Assembly: GCF_000285595.1 (NCBI RefSeq)
Contig: NZ_HE611064.1
Coordinates: forward strand, 205,479 to 269,478
Reading direction: 5' to 3'
Source: Kurthia senegalensis
GTDB lineage: Bacteria > Bacillota > Bacilli > Bacillales_A > Planococcaceae
Length of the DNA: 64,000 bases
Shown: positions 29,080 to 36,212 of the stretch, in pieces
How the letters are laid out: each line of letters starts with the position of its first letter
Numbering within the stretch: position 1 is the first letter of the stretch
Position numbers and translations under genes: made by a program
Notes under the pieces: generated by a model
Databases searched by the model: none
What the model was told of the DNA's origin: nothing
The model's input: only the letters and a program-made list of their open reading frames with translations

Positions 29080-29384
29080 TGTATCGTTCTTTTCGTTATC
29101 TTCATCATACAAGAGCTACCTCTTAAAATCCACTGTTTTTGCTTGCTTTTTGGACGTTTGTGACATACATATGTACTAAGCGTTTTTTCGCTTATTGTGA
29201 ACGTTTTCTTCTCTTTAAAACGCTTTTTATCAATTATTTTCTGAAAATTCTTTTGATATTTTTTTGTAATCGATTACTATGACTCCATGTAATAAGGAAC
29301 CTTATATTTTCTGAAAAAATAAAAAATGCACTTTTTTTAATATATAACACATATGTTTTTTGGGAAAACTGTTATATATTAAAA
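29080..29384. other. Intergenic region with long inverted repeat
   Basis: About 300 bases of AT-rich sequence without a supported gene. It holds a 10-bp inverted repeat AATATATAAC (29339-29348) / GTTATATATT (29371-29380) with a 22-base loop. The role is unknown. Confidence 0.4.
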
Positions 29385-29455
29385 AATCCTTTCCATTAAT
29401 GAAAAGGATCAAAAAAGCTATCTTTTTTCACATAACGTGGAAAAAGATAGCTTTT
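29385..29455 (-). terminator. Double hairpin terminator of dps
   Basis: Two hairpins: ATCCTTTTC/GAAAAGGAT-like (about 29386-29410) and AAAAGCTATCTTTTT / AAAAAGATAGCTTTT (about 29414-29455), the second with a T run on the minus strand, five bases past the dps stop. Confidence 0.75.
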
Positions 29456-29459
29456 GAAA

Positions 29460-29897
29460 CTAACCTAAAAAGGCTTTTAACATCCAAACATGTTTTTCGA
29501 GCTGTGTATGAATGCTTAACAACATATCTGACGTCATTTCATCGTCTGCTTGTTGCGCAATTTCCATGCCAGATGTGAGATCTTTTAATAATCCTTCATA
29601 GTCTTTAACGATTGCTGCGACCATTTTTTTAGAGTCCTCTTCATATGTTGCTTCATCAATCGTCGTTAAAGCTAAAAATTCTTTCATCGTTGCAACAGGT
29701 TTCCCTTTGATTGCTAAAATACGTTCTGCAATCTCATCAATATGTGTTGCCGCTTCTGTGTAAAGTTCTTCAAACTTTGCATGTAATGTGAAAAAGTCGC
29801 TCCCTTTCACATACCAATGGAAATTGTGTAGTTTAACGTATAATAAATTCCAATCTGCTACTTGTTTATTCAATAATTTAACAACTTTTTTACTCAT
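29460..29897 (-). CDS. dps: Dps family DNA-protecting ferritin-like protein
   Basis: A 145-residue Dps/MrgA-type dodecamer subunit that oxidises iron with peroxide and protects DNA. Seen: [20 protein letters not shown] near residues 13-32 with the ferroxidase His, [27 protein letters not shown] near 35-61 with Asp and Glu ligands, and a C-terminal [20 protein letters not shown] helix. GGAGTG precedes the start. A PerR box was looked for upstream; only a weak TTAGAAT...ATTAA match was found. Confidence 0.94.
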   Translation of the reverse strand: MSKKVVKLLNKQVADWNLLYVKLHNFHWYVKGSDFFTLHAKFEELYTEAATHIDEIAERILAIKGKPVATMKEFLALTTIDEATYEEDSKKMVAAIVKDYEGLLKDLTSGMEIAQQADDEMTSDMLLSIHTQLEKHVWMLKAFLG

Positions 29898-30082
29898 ACA
29901 GCTCCACTCCTTTTTCTTCTATACATACTCAATTCCCTAATTGGCTTTAAATTAATCTTTATTCTAATCTGTTAATAGCATTGTAGTATGTTTCTATATA
30001 GACTAAAAAGTTCTATTTAATAAAATAAACTATTCTTTAACGCATAAATCGTTATACACTAGAAATACGTAAAAAGAAAGGA

Positions 30083-30814
30083 ATGATTAATCTGCTAAAT
30101 GAGGACTTGGAAAATGTTCAAGCTGAAATACGAGCCGTCAAAAAACAACTTCGAGAACTGTATCCACATATGTCAAACTTTGAATTTGACCAAATCGTCA
30201 ACAACTTCGTCTATGAAAAAATAGGAATTAATATAAAATTGCCGAGCGACCCAATCATGCAACCTTCTACGTATTCAAAACCGACACACTTACCGAAAGA
30301 CTTTATCGTCTTTGATTTAGAAACGACCGGATTTCAAGCACGTCGCGACCAAATTATTCAAATCGGTGCGATTCGATACGTCAATTTCGTGCCGACTGTT
30401 CAATTTAATACACTCATCAATCCGATGCGTCCCATCCCGGAACGTATTACACAATTAACATCGATACAAAATGAAGACGTTTGGGATATGCCGACGATTG
30501 ATAGTGTGTTGCCCGAATTTTTAACATTTGTAGGTGATGCTACACTGCTTGCGCACAATGCATCGTTTGATATGAAATTTTTAATCGAAAAAATGGACCA
30601 ATGCCAATTAGCTCCACAACAATTCCACGTAATTGATACGATGGCTTTAGCAAAGAAATACATTAAAAACGTACCCAATTATAAACTTCCTACGTTCAAA
30701 CAATTTTTCAACATGCAGCACGTAGCCTCTCACGAAGCGCTTGCAGATTGTGAAGTAACGGGAAAATTATACGAATACTGTTATCGAGAAGCTTTACTAC
30801 GCCAGCAAACATGA
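30083..30814 (+). CDS. 3'-5' exonuclease, DnaQ/PolC-epsilon type
   Basis: A 243-residue protein with a charged N-terminal region of about 70 residues and a DEDDh exonuclease domain. Seen: IVFDLETTGF (motif I D-x-E near residue 76), LLAHNASFDMKFL (motif II near 155) and HEALADCEVTGKL (motif III H-x-x-x-x-D near 222), all intact, in contrast to the degenerate paralogue at 1926-2708. AAAGAAAGG lies very close to the ATG, so the true start may be a few codons further down. Likely trims DNA or RNA ends. Confidence 0.88.
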   Translation: MINLLNEDLENVQAEIRAVKKQLRELYPHMSNFEFDQIVNNFVYEKIGINIKLPSDPIMQPSTYSKPTHLPKDFIVFDLETTGFQARRDQIIQIGAIRYVNFVPTVQFNTLINPMRPIPERITQLTSIQNEDVWDMPTIDSVLPEFLTFVGDATLLAHNASFDMKFLIEKMDQCQLAPQQFHVIDTMALAKKYIKNVPNYKLPTFKQFFNMQHVASHEALADCEVTGKLYEYCYREALLRQQT

Positions 30815-30918
30815 AATATGCTCTTTTAACCATTATACAAAAGTATATTTTACTATTTTTTCAATTTTTACTTTTTAAATGTATATTTATACTTATATAA
30901 AGTGAAGAGGTGTCTATT

Positions 30919-31224
30919 TTGAACAAAATCGCAAAAATCAGTATGTCATATTTCATTTTTGGTGCAACCTTATTTTCAACGACAAGTGCACCTGTCAAAG
31001 AAGCTGAGGCAGCAAATATTTATACGAACTGTAAAACATTCAACAAATCGTACCCTGCTGGTGTTCGAAAAGCAGCAAGTATTAAAAATAAGGTAACAAG
31101 TCGTTCTGGCAAAGTAACTTATCGCTCAACGAATGCCAAAGTTTCTGCTTCGATTTACTCGAAAGCGATGAAATACAACTCAAAATTGGACCGCGATAAA
31201 GATGGTGTTGCGTGCGAGAAATAA
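30919..31224 (+). CDS. Small secreted protein with excalibur calcium-binding domain
   Basis: A 101-residue protein with a signal peptide (MNKIAKISMSYFIFGATLFS, cleavage near EAEAA) and a C-terminal excalibur domain: NCKTFNKSYPAGV and the EF-hand-like DRDKDGVACEK. I choose the TTG at 30919 with AGAGGTG six bases before; an upstream GTG lies inside that site. Exported, probably cell-wall or medium located. Precise function unknown. Confidence 0.85.
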   Translation: MNKIAKISMSYFIFGATLFSTTSAPVKEAEAANIYTNCKTFNKSYPAGVRKAASIKNKVTSRSGKVTYRSTNAKVSASIYSKAMKYNSKLDRDKDGVACEK

Positions 31225-31238
31225 TACAATTCGTACAT

Positions 31239-31274
31239 AAAAAGCAGCAAACATTTTTGTGTTTGCTGCTTTTT
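31239..31274. terminator. Bidirectional terminator
   Basis: AAAAAGCAGCAAACA / TGTTTGCTGCTTTTT between the excalibur gene and the convergent minus-strand gene ending at 31280. Confidence 0.85.
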
Positions 31275-31279
31275 CGCAT

Positions 31280-31624
31280 TCATTTCGATTCTCTTTGTTT
31301 CATTTCTAAGTGTTTCCAGAGTTTCGGTACTTTTTCGCCTAAAACATCATATGGCTCCACTGCATTATTTTTCGATGCAAATGCAGCTTCTGTATAAGGT
31401 ACAGTCAGCTTTTCCATCGTTTGATCGTCTTGACAAGATACGTATAATTCATAGCACTCTCGATCATTTGGCCAAAAATGATGCATGCCATCCCCTTTTT
31501 CTAACGCTAATTCAATTAACTGTTTTAACTTTTCTAATGCTTGACGATTGCCAACAATTATCGCTTCATCGTGCCAATCTTTTTGTCCATATATGTGTAA
31601 ATCATCATATGTTTCTTTTTCCAT
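31280..31624 (-). CDS. Conserved-looking hypothetical protein
   Basis: A 114-residue soluble protein (MEKETYDDLHIYGQKDWHDEAIIVGNR...), rich in Trp, His and acidic residues, without signal peptide or membrane helix. It contains IIVGNRQALEKLKQLIELALEKG, an alpha/beta look, and MHHFWPNDRECYELYV. I do not recognise the family. A plausible ribosome-binding site (AAGGGGATTGAG) precedes the start. Single gene. Confidence 0.65.
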   Translation of the reverse strand: MEKETYDDLHIYGQKDWHDEAIIVGNRQALEKLKQLIELALEKGDGMHHFWPNDRECYELYVSCQDDQTMEKLTVPYTEAAFASKNNAVEPYDVLGEKVPKLWKHLEMKQRESK

Positions 31625-31752
31625 ATGTACTCAATCCCCTTTATAAAATTTTCTTTACCAATCATACACTCATCAACTAAATGAATCTACTACGTTTCAA
31701 TAGTTCGCCTCCGAACTTTTATGGTATACTTCGATTGAAAGGTGTGATTTTA

Positions 31753-32514
31753 ATGAGATTAGAAAACAAAGTAGCCATTATTACAGGCTCTGCAAGTGGT
31801 ATTGGGAAAGCAATCGCAACAAAATATGCAGCTGAAGGTGCGAAAGTTGTCATTGCGGACTTTAACGAAGAAGCACTTCATGCAACAGTTGAAGCGTTTA
31901 AAGCGGATCAAAAAGACGCATTTGGTGTCAAAGTGAACGTAGCAAATGAAGAAGATATCCAACGTATGGTCGATGATACGATTGCCCATTACGGTCGCGT
32001 GGACATTTTAGTTAACTGTGCAGGTGTACTTGATAATATGCAAGCTGCACATAATGTAGAAGATGCTATTTGGAATCGCGTAATGGACATTAATGTCGGT
32101 GGCGTTATGCGTGGTGTACGTAAAGTATTACCTTATTTCCAAGAGCAAAAAAGCGGCACAATTATTAACTTAGCTTCTATTTCTGGCTTACAAGGTGGTC
32201 GTGGTGGTTTCACATACACAGCAGCTAAACATGCCGTAGCTGGTATGACGAAAAACGTGGCCTCTCATTACGGTCCACTCGGCATTCGCTGTAATGCGAT
32301 TGCTCCTGCGCAAGTTGATACGGGCATGACACAATCTACAGACGGTTACGATATGTTCGGTTTAACACAGTCTGTTCGTGGTGTGAAAGGCTTAATGCAT
32401 CGCGTCGCACAACCCGAAGAAATCGCCAACATCGCACTATTTTTAGCGAGTGACGAATCATCGTATGTAAACGGTGTCGTACTTGCCGCTGATGGTGGTT
32501 GGTCAGCATACTAA
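31753..32514 (+). CDS. Short-chain dehydrogenase/reductase (3-oxoacyl-ACP reductase-like)
   Basis: A 253-residue SDR. Seen: ITGSASGIGKAIA near residue 10 (cofactor site), NCAGVL near 88, the active Ser in NLASISGLQGG near 140 and YTAAKHAVAGM with Tyr/Lys near 155, then PAQVDTGMT. The start at 31753 has GAAAGGTG upstream; the open frame further up lacks a site. The acidic residue after beta-2 (IADFNEE) suggests NAD preference. Substrate unknown. Followed by a terminator. Confidence 0.88.
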   Translation: MRLENKVAIITGSASGIGKAIATKYAAEGAKVVIADFNEEALHATVEAFKADQKDAFGVKVNVANEEDIQRMVDDTIAHYGRVDILVNCAGVLDNMQAAHNVEDAIWNRVMDINVGGVMRGVRKVLPYFQEQKSGTIINLASISGLQGGRGGFTYTAAKHAVAGMTKNVASHYGPLGIRCNAIAPAQVDTGMTQSTDGYDMFGLTQSVRGVKGLMHRVAQPEEIANIALFLASDESSYVNGVVLAADGGWSAY

Positions 32515-32521
32515 CTGAATT

Positions 32522-32556
32522 GAAAGTGAAGTCGTGAAGCGGCTTCACTTTTTTTA
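32522..32556 (+). terminator. Intrinsic terminator of SDR gene
   Basis: AAAGTGAAG / CTTCACTTT stem followed by a long T run on the plus strand. Confidence 0.8.
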
Positions 32557-32664
32557 TTTAAAAAGATTGAAGGCAATATAAAGTGCCATACTAAAAATGA
32601 ACAAAGCAGCACATTTATTAAAGAAGGTCATCACTTTTTCTTGATTCTTAATTTTCTTCATATG
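32554..32664 (-). pseudogene. C-terminal remnant of LysE/RhtB-type transporter
   Basis: A short minus-strand frame ending in EKVMTFFNKCAALFIFSM and ALYIAFNLFK, then stop: a charged turn plus one hydrophobic helix as found at the end of LysE-family exporters. The N-terminal part is missing; at about 32660 the sequence changes to the tail of a MocR-type regulator on the other strand. Remnant by context; the family call is tentative. Confidence 0.45.
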
Positions 32665-32790
32665 TGCCCCGGCTACGTCTACATGCCGAACGACCTTCAT
32701 CATTTAAGACTATCGTATGCCTACGCTACGTTCGAAAAAATGGAAAAGGCAATCAAAATACTCGCTGAAACGATCCAACAATATGTATAA
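32659..32790 (+). pseudogene. C-terminal remnant of aminotransferase-like (MocR/GntR) regulator
   Basis: Plus-strand frame reading CPGYVYMPNDLHHLRLSYAY then ATFEKMEKAIKILAETIQQYV and stop. This is the typical end of a fold-type I aminotransferase domain (P-G-x-x-F/Y...LRLSYA...EGI..L). Only the last 44 codons remain. MocR regulators are often divergent from LysE-type exporters, so both tails fit one internal deletion. Confidence 0.55.
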
Positions 32791-32793
32791 GAG

Positions 32794-32835
32794 AAGCAAT
32801 GCCCTTCACCGTATAGTGAAAGACATTGCTTTTTA
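32794..32835. terminator. Hairpin terminator
   Basis: AAGCAATG...TTCAC / GTGAA...CATTGCTT with a T run on the plus side and an A run on the other side, between the remnant and the convergent hypothetical gene. Confidence 0.65.
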
Positions 32836-33309
32836 AATCGTTTTATTCAAGTAATTATGTAATTGGTTTATTTGATCTCTCATCATACAATAATATTCAT
32901 CTTTAAATGCATGCGCATCATTTTTTAAAATATACGTATGATAATTTTTATACTCTTTTACAAACGCTTCTACAAAGTCTTCAAAACGACATTTTAGTAC
33001 TTCGATCGTTTCTCCGTTGTATCCTTCATAGCGCGTAACAGTCAATAACTTTTGAAAATACGTAAATGTATACTCGTACGTACTCTCAAACATTTCAACC
33101 GTAAAATCCCTATCTGTTTGCTCATATATGTCAATTAACCCTTTCGCCATATCCAGTAAAATCGATGCACTAAAAGTGGATGTGCAAAATTCTTCCCTAT
33201 GCCCATTTGGAAAAATAAAAATATTCATTCTATATTCAAAATAAGTATTTACATTGAAAGGAAGCTTAGCTAACTCTTCGTCTTGTTCAACTTCAAATTT
33301 CATTTTCAT
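32833..33309 (-). CDS. Hypothetical protein, intact copy of a tandem pair
   Basis: A 158-residue soluble protein starting MKMKFEVEQDEELAKLPF. AAAGGAGTT lies eight bases upstream of this ATG, better than the ATG two codons earlier. It shares long identical runs with the neighbouring copy at 33351-33827 (for example STYEYTFTYFQKLL, TRYEGYNGETIE, LKCRFEDFVEAFVKEY). No recognised domain, signal or membrane segment. Placed beside an SMI1/KNR4 gene and an integrase tail, it may belong to an immunity-type or mobile accessory set; that is inference. Confidence 0.65.
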   Translation of the reverse strand: MKMKFEVEQDEELAKLPFNVNTYFEYRMNIFIFPNGHREEFCTSTFSASILLDMAKGLIDIYEQTDRDFTVEMFESTYEYTFTYFQKLLTVTRYEGYNGETIEVLKCRFEDFVEAFVKEYKNYHTYILKNDAHAFKDEYYCMMRDQINQLHNYLNKTI

Positions 33310-33350
33310 AAGCATAACTCCTTTTTTCTTCTTACCGAATTTAGCGGTTT

Positions 33351-33827
33351 TTAAATTAATTTTTTCAAATAATTATTTAAAATGTTTATTTGATCTCTCA
33401 TCATACAATAATGTTTATTTTCAAATGCGCGAGAATCATGTTTTAAAATATACTTGTGATATTTCTCATATTCTTTCACAAACGCTTCTACGAAATCTTC
33501 AAAACGACACTTCAACATTTCTATTGTTTCTCCGTTGTATCCTTCATAACGCGTAATCGTTAGTAGTTTTTGAAAATATGTGAATGTATATTCGTATGTA
33601 CTTTCATACATTTCAACTGTAAAGTTTTTTCTTTCTGTTCATAACAGTTCAATCAATCCCTCGGCCATGTCTAGCAAAATAGAGCCATTGAAAGTAGATG
33701 TACACAATTCCTCCCGCTTATTGTTCTCAAGCACGAATATATTGATTCTATCTAGCAAATAACTTTTAGTCGTGAATGGTTCGTCTAACATGTCTTCATA
33801 CGGTTCAATTTCAAATACTAATTTCAT
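33351..33827 (-). pseudogene. Tandem paralogue of the 32833-33309 gene with broken frame
   Basis: Second copy of the neighbouring unknown gene, with its own AAGGAGGCG start site at 33827. Translation stops at a TGA after GLIELL, and the rest continues in the same frame downstream (TVEMYESTYEYTFTYF). One extra T at 33643-33644 and one missing A in the run at 33625-33630 would together restore L-Y-E-Q-K-E-K-N-F-T-V-E-M, aligned with L-I-D-I-Y-E-Q-T-D-R-D-F-T-V-E-M of the intact copy. Either two homopolymer errors or a decaying duplicate. Confidence 0.6.
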
Positions 33828-33864
33828 TAGTATTTCGCCTCCTTGGTTTCATTTACTTAAGTTT

Positions 33865-34399
33865 TTAATCTTCTTCAAAAATAGGTTCATACATTTGAAA
33901 TTCTAAATTAAAATTCCAAAATTCATAGCCCTGGCAAATAATTAATTTATTTAACCATTCCTGAAAAGAATATTCAAATCTTTCCCCGTCAGATAATTCT
34001 AAACAATACAATTCATCTTTAGAAGTACTTAAATCAATAAATAACTCACCGTTATCTAGATATTCTCCAACTGCAAATAAATCTCCATTTGAAAAATCCT
34101 CATGATTCTTTAAAGCATAATCTAAAGAATACAAATGAAATTGAGGTCTCTGCTCATCTTCATCAATAAATAAAGACATACCATCGCTTAATTTTAAAAA
34201 ACAAATATAATCTAACGGTAATTCCTTATCGTTAACTTTCACTAAATCATTTTCTTTTTTCAATGGCGAATTTATTATATGCTTGGATAAGATCAATCCA
34301 TCTTCCGGGGAGTCTCTATAAAAAAAACCCATTTCTTGACGCTTTTTTTATGCTGTCAAAAATTTTTTCAATATATTTTTTAGAATTCATTTCCATCAT
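33865..34399 (-). CDS. SMI1/KNR4 family protein, frame broken at 34320-34327
   Basis: An immunity-type SMI1/KNR4 (SUKH) protein. Seen: NDKELPLDYICFLKLSDG, the core P-x-D-Y...F-L...NG-like motif, then LFAVGEYLDNGELFIDLS and a Trp-containing EYSFQEWLNKLI end. The clear frame begins at 34332, but a better N-terminus (MEMNSKKYIEKIFDSIKKAS) with a GGGGGATT site starts at 34399 in another frame; a T run of eight instead of seven separates them. Joined length is 177 residues. SUKH proteins usually neutralise contact-dependent or polymorphic toxins; the partner is not adjacent, though a WHH nuclease lies 8 kb away. Confidence 0.75.
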
Positions 34400-34518
34400 A
34401 ATCCCCCTTGAGCTTATAAACTTAATAGTTTTCTAAATAATTTTTCAAAAACTTATGTAGATTGTTTTCAATTGGAATCAAATTAGAAAACCTGTTACTG
34501 CCACGCTCCCAATTGTTA
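34400..34518. other. AT-rich intergenic stretch in the accessory patch
   Basis: No gene, terminator or repeat that I can support between the SMI1 start and the small remnant frames. Confidence 0.4.
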
Positions 34519-34638
34519 TTATTTTTTAATTACTTCTTTTACAATATACAAATTCTTATATACTCTCCATATTACAACGATATATGATACTAGTGCCAAT
34601 AAAATATCGAATCTACTATTTTCATTAATCAACTCATA
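34519..34638 (-). pseudogene. Possible remnant encoding one membrane helix
   Basis: Short minus-strand frame reading FQYELINENSRFDILLAL then VSYIVVIWRVYKNLYIVKEV and stop. It has one hydrophobic helix with a basic tail and no good start site, and it overlaps the integrase tail on the other strand. Probably the end of a lost gene. Confidence 0.3.
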
Positions 34639-34766
34639 TTGAAACGACAATGAACATCTACACACACGTGACTACAGAACAAGTGAAAAAAACAACGGAT
34701 CTTCTCGTAGAGTACTTAGAAGAAAATAGCTCTTATAGTCAAAATGTAGTCAAAAACAAAAAATAG
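34629..34766 (+). pseudogene. C-terminal remnant of a tyrosine recombinase (integrase)
   Basis: The frame reads STHIETTMNIYTHVTTEQVK then KTTDLLVEYLEENSSYSQN and stop. H-x-x-I-x-T-T-M-N-I-Y-T-H-V is the catalytic-Tyr end of phage and ICE integrases. An in-frame stop lies just upstream and the rest of the gene is gone. It marks this patch as the scar of a former integrated element, next to the odhB terminator. Confidence 0.65.
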
Positions 34767-34770
34767 GCAC

Positions 34771-34807
34771 AAAAAAAGCCCCCGATTTCTCGGAGGCTTT
34801 CTTTTTT
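34771..34807 (-). terminator. Intrinsic terminator of odhA-odhB operon
   Basis: AAAGCCcCCGA / TCGGaGGCTTT stem, T run of seven on the minus strand, about 105 bases beyond the odhB stop. A second imperfect hairpin (AAGCC...GCAAAC / GTTTGC..GGCTT, about 34851-34886) lies between. Confidence 0.75.
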
Positions 34808-34911
34808 ATATTCATTTTAGAGTGCTTCAAACGCTTTCTGTAAGGAAGTCAAGCCAAGTTCGCAAACGTCGTGTTTGCAAGGCTTAACCAACCTCCGTCC
34901 GTCGGCAGTTA

Positions 34912-36180
34912 TTAAGCTTCTAATAATAAATCTTCTGGGTTTTCGATTAATTCTTTAACCATTTTAAGGAATCCAACAGATTCTTTACCGTTAATAATAC
35001 GGTGGTCATAAGAAAGTGCTACGTACATCATTGGGCGTACTTCCACTTCGCCGTTTACAGCGATTGGACGTTGTACGATGTTGTGCATACCAAGGATTGC
35101 AGCTTGGTCACCGTTGATGATTGGAGTAGACATTAATGAACCGAATACACCGCCGTTAGTGATTGTGAATGAACCACCTTCAAGGTCAGATAAAGCTAAT
35201 TTTTTGTTACGTGCTTTAACAGCTAAATCAGCGATGTCGCCTTCGATTTCAGCGAAGTTTTTACGTTCAGTATCACGAACGTTTGGTACTACTAAACCGT
35301 CTGGAGTTGCAACTGCGATACCTACATCAAAGAATTTGTTGTAGTGGATTTCGTCGCCAACGATTTTAGCGTTTACAGCTGGGTATGCTTTAAGTGCAGC
35401 AGTTACAGCTTTTGTGAAGAATGACATGAAGCCAAGTTTTGTACCGTTATGTTTTTCAATGAATGCATCTTTTTTACGTTTACGAAGAGCCATAACATTT
35501 GTCATGTCGATTTCGTTGAATGTAGTAAGCATTGCAGTACCTTGAGATACTTCTAGTAAACGGCTAGCAGCAGTTTTTTGACGGCGAGTCATTTTCACAA
35601 CTTCAACGCGTGATTCGTCTGCAGCTTTCGCTGGAGCAGCAGCTTTTGCAGGTGCAGCAGCTGGTGCTGAAGCTTGTTGTGCAGCTGGGTTGTAAGCAGC
35701 TACGTCTTGTACGCGTACGCGTCCTTGAGGATCAACTGGGTTGATTGCGCCAAGGTCGATACCTTTTTCACGAGCTAATTTACGAGCAGCTGGTGAAGCG
35801 ATTACGCGACCGTTAGAAGTTGTTTCTTCTACTACTGGAGCAACTGGTGCTGGAGCAGCTTTAGGAGCTTCTTCTTTTGCTGGTGCTGGAGCAGCAGCTG
35901 GTGCTTCTTCTTTCGCTGGAGCAGCGGCTGGTGCTGAAGCAGTACCGTTTGGATCAACGCGTGCGATTACAGCGCCAACTTCAACTACGTCACCTTCTGA
36001 AGCTAATACTTCTACAAGTACGCCTGCTTCTTCTGAAATGATTTCAGCATTTACTTTATCTGTTTCTAATTCAACGATGAATTCGCCTTTTTCTACAGTG
36101 TCACCTACGTTTTTAACCCAACGTACGATTTCACCTTCTGTGATAGACTCTGCTAATTCTGGTACGATAATATCTGCCAC
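34912..36180 (-). CDS. odhB: Dihydrolipoyllysine-residue succinyltransferase (E2 of 2-oxoglutarate dehydrogenase)
   Basis: A 422-residue E2 subunit. Order: lipoyl domain residues 1-75 with the lipoylated Lys in [10 protein letters not shown], an Ala/Pro-rich linker with repeated [11 protein letters not shown] units (80-125), the E3-binding domain ([14 protein letters not shown], 130-165), a second Ala/Pro linker, and the catalytic domain with [16 protein letters not shown] near the end. The start is GTG with AGGAGG eight bases upstream. It follows odhA by 32 bases; both work in the TCA cycle with dihydrolipoamide dehydrogenase, which is not in this window. Confidence 0.97.
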   Translation of the reverse strand: MADIIVPELAESITEGEIVRWVKNVGDTVEKGEFIVELETDKVNAEIISEEAGVLVEVLASEGDVVEVGAVIARVDPNGTASAPAAAPAKEEAPAAAPAPAKEEAPKAAPAPVAPVVEETTSNGRVIASPAARKLAREKGIDLGAINPVDPQGRVRVQDVAAYNPAAQQASAPAAAPAKAAAPAKAADESRVEVVKMTRRQKTAASRLLEVSQGTAMLTTFNEIDMTNVMALRKRKKDAFIEKHNGTKLGFMSFFTKAVTAALKAYPAVNAKIVGDEIHYNKFFDVGIAVATPDGLVVPNVRDTERKNFAEIEGDIADLAVKARNKKLALSDLEGGSFTITNGGVFGSLMSTPIINGDQAAILGMHNIVQRPIAVNGEVEVRPMMYVALSYDHRIINGKESVGFLKMVKELIENPEDLLLEA

Positions 36181-36212
36181 TTTAATTTCCTCCTATTCGG
36201 CTTTGCCGAAAA

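Noticed and set aside
29898-30000. PerR box upstream of dps
   Set aside because: Only a weak TTAGAAT/ATTAA half-match; too poor to call.
34629-34766. Functional integrase gene
   Set aside because: Only the last 45 codons remain and an in-frame stop lies directly upstream.
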